Positions 36,928 to 45,157 of a DNA stretch of 64,000 nt are shown here, one piece after another. The DNA is from Streptomyces tropicalis (GTDB lineage Bacteria; Actinomycetota; Actinomycetes; Streptomycetales; Streptomycetaceae). Made by a program: the position numbers and the translations under genes. A model generated the notes under the pieces. That model was given only the letters and a program-made list of their open reading frames with translations, ran no database searches and was not told the DNA's origin. Numbering within the stretch: the stretch's first letter is position 1; each line of letters starts with the position of its first letter. Where the stretch lies: NCBI RefSeq assembly GCF_029269835.1, contig NZ_JARJBB010000001.1:558001-622000 (forward strand), read 5' to 3'.

Positions 36928-38166
36928 ATGGCGACCGACCTGACGACCGAGCTGAAAGTGCTCCGCCCCGAGCAGTGGGACGAGTGGTGGGAGCACCTGG
37001 TGCGCGCCTTCGGGGAGGGGCCGTCTCCGCAGGAACGGGAACTTGACCGGTCGCGCACCGAGTTCGGCCGTTCGCTCGGCGCCTGGGACGGGGACGAGCT
37101 GGTCGGCACGGCGGGGGCGTTCAGCTTCCGGATGACCGTGCCGGGCGGGGCCCTGGTGCCGACGGCGGGCGTGACCATGGTGAGCGTGTCCGCGACGCAC
37201 CGGCGGCGCGGGGTGCTGACGTCGATGATGCGGCGCCAGCTGGAGGACGTGCGCGCCCTGGGCGAGCCGCTGGCGGCGCTGACCGCCTCGGAGCCCGCCA
37301 TCTACGGCCGGTTCGGGTACGGCGTGGCGGCGATCGGCCTCGGCGCGGAGATCGACACCGCCCGGGTCGCGCTGTCCGTGCCGCCCGGCACCGACGCCGT
37401 ACGGCTGCGGTACGCGGCGCCCGAGGCCGTGCTGGACGCCTGCGAGGCGGTGTACGCGCGGACCGTGGCCGGACGGCCCGGCATGCTGGCCCGGGGGCCG
37501 GGCTGGGAGCGGGCGGCGCTGCTGGACTCGGAGCGCCGACGCCGCGGGGCGTCGCCGCTGCAGTGCGTGGTGGCCGAGCGGGACGGTGTGACCGTCGGGT
37601 ACGCGCGGTTCCGGGTCAGGCCCTCCTGGGAGGAGGGGAGCGCCGAGGGCACGGTGGTGCTGAGCGACCTCGCGGCGCTGGACGCGGCGTCCGGGGCGGC
37701 GCTGTGGCGCTTCCTGTTCGGCATCGACCTGACGTCGACGCTGAGCGTGCGGGCCCGCCCGGTGGACGACGCGTGGCAGTACCTGGTGTCGGACGTGCGG
37801 CGCTGCCGGCTCCGGCTGCAGGACGCGCTGTACCTGCGCCCGGTCGACGTGGGTGCGGCGCTCGCGGCGCGCACCTACCAGACGCCGGTGGACGTGGTGT
37901 TCGAGGTGCAGGACGCCTTCTGCCCCTGGAACACGGGGCGTTGGCGGCTGTCCGGGGACGCCAAGGGGGCGTCCTGCGAGCGGACCGCGGACCCGGCGGA
38001 CCTCGCCCTGTCCGTACGGGAGTTGGGTTCGGTCTATCTCGGTGGCGTGCCGCTGGCCGGGCTGGGGGCCGCGGGGCGGGTGCGGGAGCTGCGGGAGGGC
38101 GCGCTGGCGGAGGCGTCGGTGGCGTTCGGCTCGGCGGTGGCGCCGTGGCTGCCGCACGGGTTCTAG
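36928..38166 (+). CDS. Eis-like GNAT N-acetyltransferase
   Basis: The product has 412 aa, the usual length for Eis proteins (two GNAT domains plus a C-terminal sterol-carrier-like domain). The acetyl-CoA site is VSATHRRRGVLTSMM at about residues 90-104. SEPAIYGRFGYGVA is a family-conserved segment, and the C-terminal carboxylate at Phe is used as catalytic base in Eis. Eis enzymes acetylate aminoglycosides and other amines at several positions; the native substrate here is unknown. Confidence 0.92.
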   Translation: MATDLTTELKVLRPEQWDEWWEHLVRAFGEGPSPQERELDRSRTEFGRSLGAWDGDELVGTAGAFSFRMTVPGGALVPTAGVTMVSVSATHRRRGVLTSMMRRQLEDVRALGEPLAALTASEPAIYGRFGYGVAAIGLGAEIDTARVALSVPPGTDAVRLRYAAPEAVLDACEAVYARTVAGRPGMLARGPGWERAALLDSERRRRGASPLQCVVAERDGVTVGYARFRVRPSWEEGSAEGTVVLSDLAALDAASGAALWRFLFGIDLTSTLSVRARPVDDAWQYLVSDVRRCRLRLQDALYLRPVDVGAALAARTYQTPVDVVFEVQDAFCPWNTGRWRLSGDAKGASCERTADPADLALSVRELGSVYLGGVPLAGLGAAGRVRELREGALAEASVAFGSAVAPWLPHGF

Positions 38167-38187
38167 GCGCCGGCGAGGGCCCTGCCG

Positions 38188-38217
38188 GGCTCCCGGGAGG
38201 GCTCGCCCCCGGGAGCC
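38188..38217. terminator. Hairpin between convergent Eis-like and nei genes
   Basis: A 10-bp stem (GGCTCCCGGG with CCCGGGAGCC) closes a 10-nt loop, 22 bp after the Eis-like stop and 31 bp from the nei stop. It can serve both convergent transcripts. Confidence 0.7.
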
Positions 38218-38248
38218 GGTGAGCCCCCGGGGGCCCGGCGGCCGCGGG

Positions 38249-39061
38249 TCAGGCGTGCTGGCAGGTCGGGCACCAGAAGAGGTTGCGGGCGGCCAGTCCG
38301 GCGGTGCGGACCTGGCTGCCGCACAGGTGGCAGGGCCGGTCGGCGCGCCGGTAGACGTACACCTCGCCGCCGTGGTCGTCGACGCGCGGCGGGCGGCCCG
38401 TCGCCTCGGGGGTGTGCTCGGGGCGGACGGTGTCGATGCGGTTGGTGCGGACGCCCTCGCGCATCAGGTCCACGAGGTCGCCCCACATCGCGTCCCACTC
38501 GGCGGGGGTGATGTCGCGGCCCGAGCGGTAGGGGTCGATGCCGTGCCGGAAGAGGACCTCGGCGCGGTAGACGTTTCCGACGCCGGCGATCACCTTCTGG
38601 TCCATGAGGAGCGCGGCGATCGTCGTACGGCTGCGTCGGACGCGGGCGTAGGCGGTGGCCGGGTCGGCGTCCGGGCGCAGTGGGTCGGGGCCGAGCCGGG
38701 CGTGCACGGCGTCCTTCTCCGCCCCGGTGATCAGGGCGCAGCTGGTGGGACCGCGCAGGTCGACGTAGGAGGCGGTGTCGGCCAGGCGCAGGCGGACCGT
38801 GTCGGTGGGCGGCGGTGCGGGGGCGGCGCCGAAGGCGACCTTGCCGAAGAGGCCGAGGTGGATGTGGATCCATTCGCCGTCGCGGAAGCCGAGGAAGAGG
38901 TGCTTGCCGTGGGCCTCGGCGGTGCGCAGGGGACTGCCGTCGAGCAGGGCCGCGGCGTCGGCGAACCTGCCCTGCGGGCTGCGGACGGCGAGGGGGCCGC
39001 CACCGGCGAAGCGGGCCGCGCAGTCCTGGGCCAGCCGGTGGATGGTGTGCCCTTCCGGCAC
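38249..39061 (-). CDS. nei: Endonuclease VIII-type DNA glycosylase (Fpg/Nei)
   Basis: The product has 270 aa. After removal of Met the N-terminal Pro2-Glu3 (VPEGHTIHRL) supplies the Schiff-base nucleophile and acid. The helix-two-turn-helix segment contains MDQKVIAGVGNVYRAEVLF, and the zinc finger is CHLC..CPTC at the C-terminus. The PEGHTI start points to Nei rather than Fpg. GTG 39061 is preceded by AAAGGA and is required to expose the catalytic Pro; the longer frame is a shadow. It excises oxidised pyrimidines. It follows rpiB at 70 bp. Confidence 0.93.
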   Translation of the reverse strand: MPEGHTIHRLAQDCAARFAGGGPLAVRSPQGRFADAAALLDGSPLRTAEAHGKHLFLGFRDGEWIHIHLGLFGKVAFGAAPAPPPTDTVRLRLADTASYVDLRGPTSCALITGAEKDAVHARLGPDPLRPDADPATAYARVRRSRTTIAALLMDQKVIAGVGNVYRAEVLFRHGIDPYRSGRDITPAEWDAMWGDLVDLMREGVRTNRIDTVRPEHTPEATGRPPRVDDHGGEVYVYRRADRPCHLCGSQVRTAGLAARNLFWCPTCQHA

Positions 39062-39131
39062 GTGCGGTGTCCTTTCCGGGCGGGGGCCCGGCCGGGCGGC
39101 GGCCCGTGCCGGGGCCCGGCCGCGGGCGTGC

Positions 39132-39617
39132 CTACTGCTGCGGGTGGTGGGCCGGGATCGGCGGGAGGTCGCCCGTCGTCTCGTAGGCCGAGAGCATGTC
39201 GATGCGGCGGATGTGCCGCTCGTCGCCGGAGAAGGGCGTGGCGAGGAAGGTCTCGACGAACTTCGTCGCCTCCTCCTGCGTGTGCATGCGGGCGCCGACC
39301 GCCACGACGTTGGCGTCGTTGTGCTGCCGGCCGAGCGAGGCGGTCTCCTCGCTCCAGGCGAGAGCGGCACGCACTCCCTCGACCTTGTTCGCCGCGATCT
39401 GCTCGCCGTTGCCTGAGCCGCCGATCACGATGCCGAGGGCGTCGGCGTCCGCGGCCGTGCGCTCCGCTGCGCGCAGGCAGAAGGGCGGGTAGTCGTCCTG
39501 GGCGTCGTAGATGTGCGGTCCGCAGTCGACGGGCTCGTGGCCCGCTTCCCTGAGCCACTCGACGAGGTGGTTCTTGAGTTCGAAGCCGGCATGGTCCGAG
39601 CCGAGATACACGCGCAT
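39132..39617 (-). CDS. rpiB: Ribose-5-phosphate isomerase B
   Basis: The product has 161 aa. The N-terminal MRVYLGSDHAGFELKNHL holds the substrate-binding Asp-His; GIVIGGSGNGEQIAANK is the conserved loop where the E. coli catalytic Cys is replaced by Ser, as in mycobacterial RpiB. His in GRQHNDANV completes the site. It interconverts ribose-5- and ribulose-5-phosphate. It is likely cotranscribed with nei. Confidence 0.95.
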   Translation of the reverse strand: MRVYLGSDHAGFELKNHLVEWLREAGHEPVDCGPHIYDAQDDYPPFCLRAAERTAADADALGIVIGGSGNGEQIAANKVEGVRAALAWSEETASLGRQHNDANVVAVGARMHTQEEATKFVETFLATPFSGDERHIRRIDMLSAYETTGDLPPIPAHHPQQ

Positions 39618-39834
39618 GGTCCGAGTGTGTCACGGCGGTTCGGGGGTGGCCGCCTCAGGGCGACGCCTTATCACAACACTCGAAGAAATGTGAGCCACAT
39701 TACAAACCTCAAGGAAACCTCAAGTAACGATTGGATTTCGAAGGTTCACGAATTGAGTTGCCTCAGATTCACTGGACCAACTCGTACGCCGCTCGTACGG
39801 GAAACCGCTCACCCGGCGCAAAGGAAATCCGTCC
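39618..39834. promoter_or_regulatory. AT-richer leader upstream of the amino-acid permease
   Basis: The 217-bp gap between divergent rpiB and the permease drops clearly in GC at 39660-39790. It contains a short direct repeat (AACCTCAAG at 39706 and again 12 bp on) and AAAGGAAA before the permease ATG. It must hold promoters for both directions; no specific regulator site is recognised. Confidence 0.45.
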
Positions 39835-41310
39835 ATGACCTCGCAGCCGACCCCGCAGCAGGCTGGAAGCGGCCATGAAAGCCCCGAAGGACACGGTTCC
39901 GGGCTTCAGGCCGGACTCAAGAACCGACACCTGTCCATGATCGCCATCGGTGGCGTGATCGGAGCGGGACTCTTCGTCGGTTCCAGCTCGGGCATCGCCA
40001 CCGCCGGCCCCGGCATCCTGCTGTCGTACGCCCTCGTCGGCACGCTCGTCGTCCTCGTGATGCGGATGCTCGGCGAGATGTCCGCCGCGAACCCCACCTC
40101 GGGTTCCTTCTCCGCGCACGCCGACCGCGCGCTCGGCCGCTGGGCCGGCTTCTCCATCGGCTGGCTCTACTGGTTCTTCTGGGTCGTCGTGCTGGCCGTG
40201 GAGGCCACCGCCGGCGCGAAGATCCTCGCCGGCTGGATACCGGCCGTGCCCCAGTGGGGGTGGGCGCTGATCGTGATGGTGGTGCTCACCGCCACCAACC
40301 TCGTCTCCGTCGGCTCCTACGGCGAGTTCGAGTTCTGGTTCGCCGGCATCAAGGTCGTCGCCATCGGCGCCTTCATCGTCGTCGGCCTGCTGGCGATCTT
40401 CGGCGTGCTGCCCGGCGTGCACAGCGACCAGGCGAGCTTCGGCAACCTGACCGGGCACGGCGGCTTCCTGCCGCACGGACCCGGATCCATCCTGACCGGT
40501 GTGCTGCTGGTCGTCTTCTCCTTCATGGGCAGCGAGATCGCGACGCTGGCGGCCGGCGAGTCGGAGAACCCGCAGCAGGCGGTCACGAAGTCCACCAACA
40601 GCATCATCTGGCGCATCGGCGTCTTCTACCTCGGCTCGATCCTCGTCGTGGTCTCCCTGATCCCCTGGGACAGCAAGTCCATCGCCGACAAGGGCTCCTA
40701 CGTCGCCGCCCTGGACTCCCTGGGCATCGCCCACGCGGGCGAGATCATGAACTTCATCGTGCTGACCTCGGTGCTGTCCTGCCTCAACTCGGGCCTCTAC
40801 ACGGCCTCCCGCATGGCCTTCTCGCTCGGCCGGCGCGGTGACGCGCCGAAGGCGTTCGCGCGGACCAACAGCCGCGGTGTGCCGATGGCGGCGATCACCG
40901 TCTCGGTGCTGTTCGGCTTCCTCGCGGTCTTCTTCAACTACAAGTTCCCGGACACGGTCTTCCTGTTCCTGGTCAACTCCTCCGGCGCGGTCGCCCTGTT
41001 CGTGTGGCTGGTGATCTGCTTCTCGCAGCTGCGGATGCGGAGGATCCTCCAGGCCGAGGCCCCGGAGAAGCTCGTCGTGAAGATGTGGCTGTACCCGTAC
41101 CTGACCTGGGCCGCGGCCGGGCTGATCGTCTTCGTCCTCGGCTACATGCTCACCGACACCCAGGGTGAGAGCAGCGGACGGACGACGGTGCTGCTGTCGC
41201 TGGGAGTCGCGGCGGTGGTCATCCTGGTCGCCCTCGTCAAGCAGAAGCTGACGGGTGACCGCGGCGCGGTCGCCCCGGTGGAGGAGAAGCCGAAGGTCAC
41301 GACCGGCTGA
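39835..41310 (+). CDS. Amino-acid permease (AAT/APC family)
   Basis: The product has 491 aa with twelve predicted membrane segments. KNRHLSMIAIGGVIGAGLFV at about residues 27-46 is the TM1 substrate-binding signature, and MRMLGEMSAANPTSGSFSAH is the conserved TM2-3 region of the amino-acid transporter branch of APC permeases. It is a proton-coupled importer; specificity (GABA, aromatic or others) cannot be decided. It resembles the second permease at 43190 closely, so they are paralogues around bioY. Confidence 0.93.
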   Translation: MTSQPTPQQAGSGHESPEGHGSGLQAGLKNRHLSMIAIGGVIGAGLFVGSSSGIATAGPGILLSYALVGTLVVLVMRMLGEMSAANPTSGSFSAHADRALGRWAGFSIGWLYWFFWVVVLAVEATAGAKILAGWIPAVPQWGWALIVMVVLTATNLVSVGSYGEFEFWFAGIKVVAIGAFIVVGLLAIFGVLPGVHSDQASFGNLTGHGGFLPHGPGSILTGVLLVVFSFMGSEIATLAAGESENPQQAVTKSTNSIIWRIGVFYLGSILVVVSLIPWDSKSIADKGSYVAALDSLGIAHAGEIMNFIVLTSVLSCLNSGLYTASRMAFSLGRRGDAPKAFARTNSRGVPMAAITVSVLFGFLAVFFNYKFPDTVFLFLVNSSGAVALFVWLVICFSQLRMRRILQAEAPEKLVVKMWLYPYLTWAAAGLIVFVLGYMLTDTQGESSGRTTVLLSLGVAAVVILVALVKQKLTGDRGAVAPVEEKPKVTTG

Positions 41311-41326
41311 CGCACCCGCCGACGAG

Positions 41327-41358
41327 AGAGGGAGCCCTTCGGGGCTCCCTCTTTCTTT
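41327..41358 (+). terminator. Terminator after the permease
   Basis: An 11-bp stem (AGAGGGAGCCC with GGGCTCCCTCT) with a TTCG tetraloop is followed by TTTCTTTG. This is a textbook intrinsic terminator 16 bp after the stop. Confidence 0.92.
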
Positions 41359-41360
41359 GT

Positions 41361-41430
41361 GCCGGTTCGGGTCTCTCTGTGCCGGTTCGGGCCTTCCTGA
41401 TGCCGGTTCGGGCCTTCCTGATGCCGGTTC
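41361..41430. repeat. Tandem repeat of 20-21 bp
   Basis: About 3.4 units of GCCGGTTCGGGCCTTCCTGA plus one base follow the permease terminator, the first unit being diverged (20 bp). No gene spans it convincingly. Together with the next repeat block it fills an 870-bp gene-free gap. Confidence 0.75.
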
Positions 41431-41884
41431 GCGGCCGCGAGCGGCCGGCGGCGGCCACGCGGGCTCCCCCGGCGGGGGCACGGCAGCGCGGGCGGTGCGA
41501 CCCGCCGGGGCACGGCAGGCGCCGCGGACACGACGGGGGGATGACCGCACCCCGCGGCCGTGCCGGTCGCACCCGCGGGACCGGCGCGGTGGGCGGGCAG
41601 CCGCCCGGCCGGAGGCTCCTCCGGTACCTGGTACCCGGTACCCGGGGCCCGGGCCCCCCGTCCCGTCGGTCGGCGCCGAGACGGATTCGGCACCGCGGCC
41701 GCAGGCCGTGGCACGGGCGACGGCGGAGGCCCGGCGGCCTGGCGCAGAGGTGCATACCGGTCCGGGAGGGCAGCAGGCGGGGGGGCGGCCGGACGGGGGT
41801 GACAGGGGGAGCCCCCGTCGGCGGCGGCGGGCCGTGCCCGCGGAGCCTCTCCGTCCGCGGGTGCAGCGCTCGGGGCCGGGCCGC

Positions 41885-42062
41885 GGCCCGGGGCCGGACA
41901 GGGCCGGGGCCGGACAGAGCCCGGGGGCCCGACAGAGCCCGAGGCCGGACAAGACCCAAGGCCGGGCAAGACCCGAGGCCGGACAGAGCCCGAGGGCCAG
42001 GCAAGACCCGAGGCCGGACAGAGCCCGAGGGCCAGGCAAGACCCGAGGGCCCGGCAAGGCCG
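41885..42062. repeat. Degenerate tandem array of about 18 bp
   Basis: Roughly ten units alternate between GGCCGGACAGAGCCCGAG and GGCCAGGCAAGACCCGAG. Units differ by a few bases. Open frames through it on both strands give Pro/Gly/Arg/Leu repeats and lack ribosome sites, so I regard it as non-coding. The stretch 41431-41884 between the two arrays has palindromic GGTACC-type motifs near 41620-41665 but no gene. Confidence 0.7.
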
Positions 42063-42105
42063 GTGGGGTGCTCCGGTACCCACCCGCAGAACAGCCCGGC
42101 GTACG

Positions 42106-42155
42106 CGAGAGGCCCGGCCGGGGACGCGGGTCGCGTCGCTCTGCCGGGCCTCTCG
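42106..42155. terminator. Terminator hairpin after bioY
   Basis: A 13-bp stem (CGAGAGGCCCGGC at 42106-42118 with 42143-42155) encloses a 24-nt loop. It lies 22 bp past the bioY stop on the minus strand. Confidence 0.75.
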
Positions 42156-42177
42156 GGGTGCCCCGTGGGCGGAGGGA

Positions 42178-42759
42178 TCAGTGGCGGTCGGCGAGCTTCC
42201 ATGCCGTGGGGAGCGCGCCCATCGCGAGTGCGGCCTTGAGGGCGTCGCCGATCAGGAACGGGGTCAGGCCGACCGCGATCGCGGTGGACGCCGACAGGCC
42301 GGCGGAGAGGGCCAGGTAGGGCACGCCGACGGCGTAGATGAGGGCCTCGCCCAGCAGCATGGTGGCGGCGGTGCGCCAGACCGAGCGGTCGGCGCCGCGG
42401 CGGGCGAGCGCGCCGACCACCGCGGAGGCGAGGACCATGCCGAGGACGTAGCCGAAGGAGGGCGCGCCCGCGCCGGAGGCACCGCCCGCGAACCACGGCA
42501 CGCCCACGACGCCCGCGAGGGCGTACAGCGCGAGGGAGAGGAAGCCGCGGCGGGCGCCGAGCGCGGTGCCGACGAGCAGCGCGGCGAAGGTCTGGCCGGT
42601 CACCGGCACCGGCGTGCCCGGCACGGGCACGGAGATCTGCGCGGCGAGGCCGGTGAGCGCGGCGCCGCCGAGCACGAGCGCCACGTCCCGGACGCGGGAG
42701 GAGGGCAGGAGGTCGGCGAGGACCAGCCCGGGGCGGGCGGGTGCGGCAGCGGTGCTCAT
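42178..42759 (-). CDS. bioY: Biotin transporter substrate-binding protein BioY
   Basis: The product has 193 aa and six membrane segments. The family motif region GAALTGLAAQISVPVPGTPV followed by PVTGQTFAALLVGTALGARR is clear. BioY is the S component of a biotin ECF transporter. No ecfA or ecfT gene is adjacent, so it may use a shared ECF module or work alone. It lies between two related permeases. Confidence 0.93.
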   Translation of the reverse strand: MSTAAAPARPGLVLADLLPSSRVRDVALVLGGAALTGLAAQISVPVPGTPVPVTGQTFAALLVGTALGARRGFLSLALYALAGVVGVPWFAGGASGAGAPSFGYVLGMVLASAVVGALARRGADRSVWRTAATMLLGEALIYAVGVPYLALSAGLSASTAIAVGLTPFLIGDALKAALAMGALPTAWKLADRH

Positions 42760-43189
42760 GGGGTCTCCGCGGAGTGAGGGCCGGTGGGGAACATCGTGAC
42801 GCTATCCCAGGGCCGTCGGCCGATCACCGTCAGCGATCGACAAAGGCGGGAACCGGCGCTTGGTGGGCTCCTGACAAAGATGGGCCCTACACACGCCGCG
42901 ACGTGACACCGGTCACTGAGGTCGCGTGGTTCCGGCTACGCGGGACGGCCTCGGCGCGCCTGTAGGGACTCGCCAAAGGGCCGCACCCACGCGGGAGGAG
43001 GCGGGGGGATCCGCGGGGGCGCCGGACCGAGGGCACGCCGGGCCCCGGCGCCCGGTCACCGTGGCCGTCCGGGGTCTCACTCTGTGTGCGGCGGCCGTCC
43101 GGATGGTGGGCGCCCTGTTCGCCGCGGCGGGGATGGCACGGAGACTGTGGGCGATTTTGCCCGCCTCACGCACTGGACGAGCCGCTCCC
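42760..43189. other. Divergent gap between bioY and permease, no gene
   Basis: This 430-bp gap must hold the promoters of bioY and of the permease. Composition is a little lower in GC at 42780-42910. A biotin operator was looked for but nothing convincing was seen. An in-frame upstream extension of the permease crosses it but lacks support. Confidence 0.35.
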
Positions 43190-44581
43190 ATGCCCAGCAG
43201 CACCACCAGCACCACGGTCGGTACGCCGCCGCAGGCGGACGACGCCGCCCTGTCCCACGGCCTGAAGCAACGACATCTGTCGATGATCGCCCTCGGCGGC
43301 GTGATCGGCGCCGGCCTGTTCGTCGGGTCGGGCGCGGGCATCGCCGCCGCCGGCCCGTCGATCGTCGTCGCCTACGCCGTCTCCGGCCTCCTCGTGATGC
43401 TGGTGATGCGGATGCTCGGCGAGATGTCGGCCGCGTACCCGTCGTCGGGATCCTTCTCCGCCCACGCCGAGCGGGCGCTCGGCCCGTGGGCGGGCTTCAC
43501 CGCCGGCTGGTCCTTCTGGGTCCTGCTGTGCACGGCCGTCGGCCTGGAGGGCATCGGCGCCGCGAAGATCGTCACCGGCTGGCTGCCGGGTACGCCCGAG
43601 TGGGCGTGGGTGGCGCTGTTCATGGTGGTCTTCTGTGCCACCAACCTCGCCGCGGTGAAGAACTTCGGCGAGTTCGAGTTCTGGTTCGCCGCGCTGAAGG
43701 TCGGCGCCATCACGCTGTTCCTGGTGCTCGGCGTGCTCGCGATCGCGGGCGTCCTGCCCGGCACCCCCTCCCCCGGCGCCTCGCACCTCACCCACTTCCT
43801 GCCGCACGGCGGGGAGGGCCTGGTGGTCGGCCTGCTCGCCTCGGTCTTCGCCTACGGCGGCCTGGAGACGGTCACCATCGCCGCGGCCGAGTCGGAGAAC
43901 CCGGTGCAGGGCGTGGCCCGCGCCGTGCGGACCGCGATGTGGCGCATCGGCCTGTTCTACGTGGGCTCCATGGCCGTCATCGTCACGCTGGTGCCGTGGG
44001 ACTCCAAGGAGGTCGTGGAGAAGGGCCCGTACGTGGCCACCCTGGACCACCTCGGCATCCCGGGCGCGGGCCAGCTGATGAACGTGGTGGTGCTGGTCGC
44101 GCTGCTGAGCGCGATGAACGCCAACATCTACGGCTCCTCGCGCATCGCCTTCTCCCTGGTGCAGCGCGGCCAGGGCCCCCGGGTGCTGGCGCGGGTGTCG
44201 GGCGGCGCCCCGCGGGTCGCGGTGCTGGTGTCGTGCGTGGTCGGCTTCGTGTGCGTGCTGCTGAGCTACTGGCGCCCCGACGACGTCTTCCCGTGGCTGC
44301 TGAACATGATCGGCGCGGTGATCCTGGTCGTGTGGATCTTCATCGCCGTCTCGCAGCTGCGGCTGCGGCGCCGGACGGAGCGGGAGACGCCGGAGAAGCT
44401 GGTGGTGCGGATGTGGGCGTTCCCGTGGCTGACCTGGGTCGCGCTGGCGGGCATGGTGACGATCTTCGCCCTGATGGCACGGGAGGCCGACACGCGGGTG
44501 CAGCTGTACTCCACGGGCGGCATGACCCTGGCGCTGGCCGCCGTCGGCTACGCCTGGCAGCGCCGTCGCGCCCGGAGCTGA
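43190..44581 (+). CDS. Amino-acid permease (AAT/APC family), paralogue
   Basis: The product has 463 aa from the chosen ATG. The TM1 signature LKQRHLSMIALGGVIGAGLF and MRMLGEMSAAYPSSGSFSAH match the 39835 permease closely, and the similarity continues through the last span. I dropped the upstream 88-residue extension, which is Arg/Ala-rich without a family match; the ATG is where family members begin. It is an importer of an amino acid or GABA-like compound. It ends with a basic tail (YAWQRRRARS). Confidence 0.9.
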   Translation: MPSSTTSTTVGTPPQADDAALSHGLKQRHLSMIALGGVIGAGLFVGSGAGIAAAGPSIVVAYAVSGLLVMLVMRMLGEMSAAYPSSGSFSAHAERALGPWAGFTAGWSFWVLLCTAVGLEGIGAAKIVTGWLPGTPEWAWVALFMVVFCATNLAAVKNFGEFEFWFAALKVGAITLFLVLGVLAIAGVLPGTPSPGASHLTHFLPHGGEGLVVGLLASVFAYGGLETVTIAAAESENPVQGVARAVRTAMWRIGLFYVGSMAVIVTLVPWDSKEVVEKGPYVATLDHLGIPGAGQLMNVVVLVALLSAMNANIYGSSRIAFSLVQRGQGPRVLARVSGGAPRVAVLVSCVVGFVCVLLSYWRPDDVFPWLLNMIGAVILVVWIFIAVSQLRLRRRTERETPEKLVVRMWAFPWLTWVALAGMVTIFALMAREADTRVQLYSTGGMTLALAAVGYAWQRRRARS

Positions 44582-44914
44582 CGCGCCCCTTCCGGCCGGA
44601 GAGGCCCTCGCGTGAGACACGTGGGGGCCTTTCCGCTGCCCGGACCCGCTCTCGTGTTGCCATGTTGTAGTTGAAAGTTATTCGCAATAAGGTCCGCGGG
44701 GGGATGCCCGCACCCGGACGGACCTGCACCGGTCGTCCTGCCTCGTGATCGCCTTCTCACCCTTCACGCGGGCAGGCGGAAAGAGGGAGGCCCCGTGCGG
44801 ACGTGACGCGCGGGGCCCTCCGCCGTCCGCATCCCGGGCGGGAGCGCGGGCGGCGGCTTAGGCTGCTTCCGGGCGCGGCCCGGGGCCGCGCGCCGGAGCC
44901 CCGAGGAGGCGCTC
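44582..44914. other. Intergenic region with one AT-rich site
   Basis: No gene is supported in this 333-bp gap. It holds a local AT-rich stretch (44660-44692, described separately) and a GC-rich inverted repeat around 44785-44822 that may be a terminator. Confidence 0.35.
44671..44690. promoter_or_regulatory. Fur-family-like AT-rich palindrome
   Basis: TTGAAAGTTATTCGCAATAA is an imperfect palindrome of the general type bound by Fur-family repressors such as Zur and Fur. It is striking in this GC background. The nearest plus-strand gene is the Cys-containing small protein 225 bp away. Assignment to any one regulator is a guess. Confidence 0.3.
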
Positions 44915-45157
44915 ATGAGCACGGTGCGGTGCCCCAGCCCGACCTGCCACGACACGATGCAGGAGTTCCGCGGTCTGCGGGACGGGGAGATCACGGCGGC
45001 AGGCGACGTCCTGCTGCCGCTGCTGGACGGGCGGCGCTTCGCCCCGTCGGCCTACCACCGCTGCACCGCCGGGGGCTGCCGCCGCGTCCAGAGCAAGAAC
45101 AACTGGCGCCTGGGCGGCTTCCTGCCGCCCGGGTTCGCGATCCCTACAGGTTGCTGA
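44915..45157 (+). CDS. Small Cys-rich protein
   Basis: The product has 80 aa. Cys/His residues (VRCPSPTCHD; YHRCTAGGCRR) suggest a small zinc-binding fold. GAGGAGG lies just before the ATG. Its end overlaps the convergent DsbA-like gene by 14 bp. I do not recognise the family; the clear ribosome site and ordered Cys pattern argue that it is real. Confidence 0.7.
   Translation: MSTVRCPSPTCHDTMQEFRGLRDGEITAAGDVLLPLLDGRRFAPSAYHRCTAGGCRRVQSKNNWRLGGFLPPGFAIPTGC

Noticed and set aside
41361..42062. CRISPR array
   Set aside because: The repeats are directly abutting without unique spacers of constant length, and no cas genes are in the window.
41379..42239. Coding frames through the repeat arrays between permease and bioY
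   Set aside because: Frames on both strands give only Pro/Gly/Arg or Leu repeats, with no ribosome site or domain, and they overlap two terminators.
42926..43189. 88-residue N-terminal extension of the second permease
   Set aside because: It is Arg/Ala-rich without family similarity, and the homologous permease begins at the position equivalent to ATG 43190.
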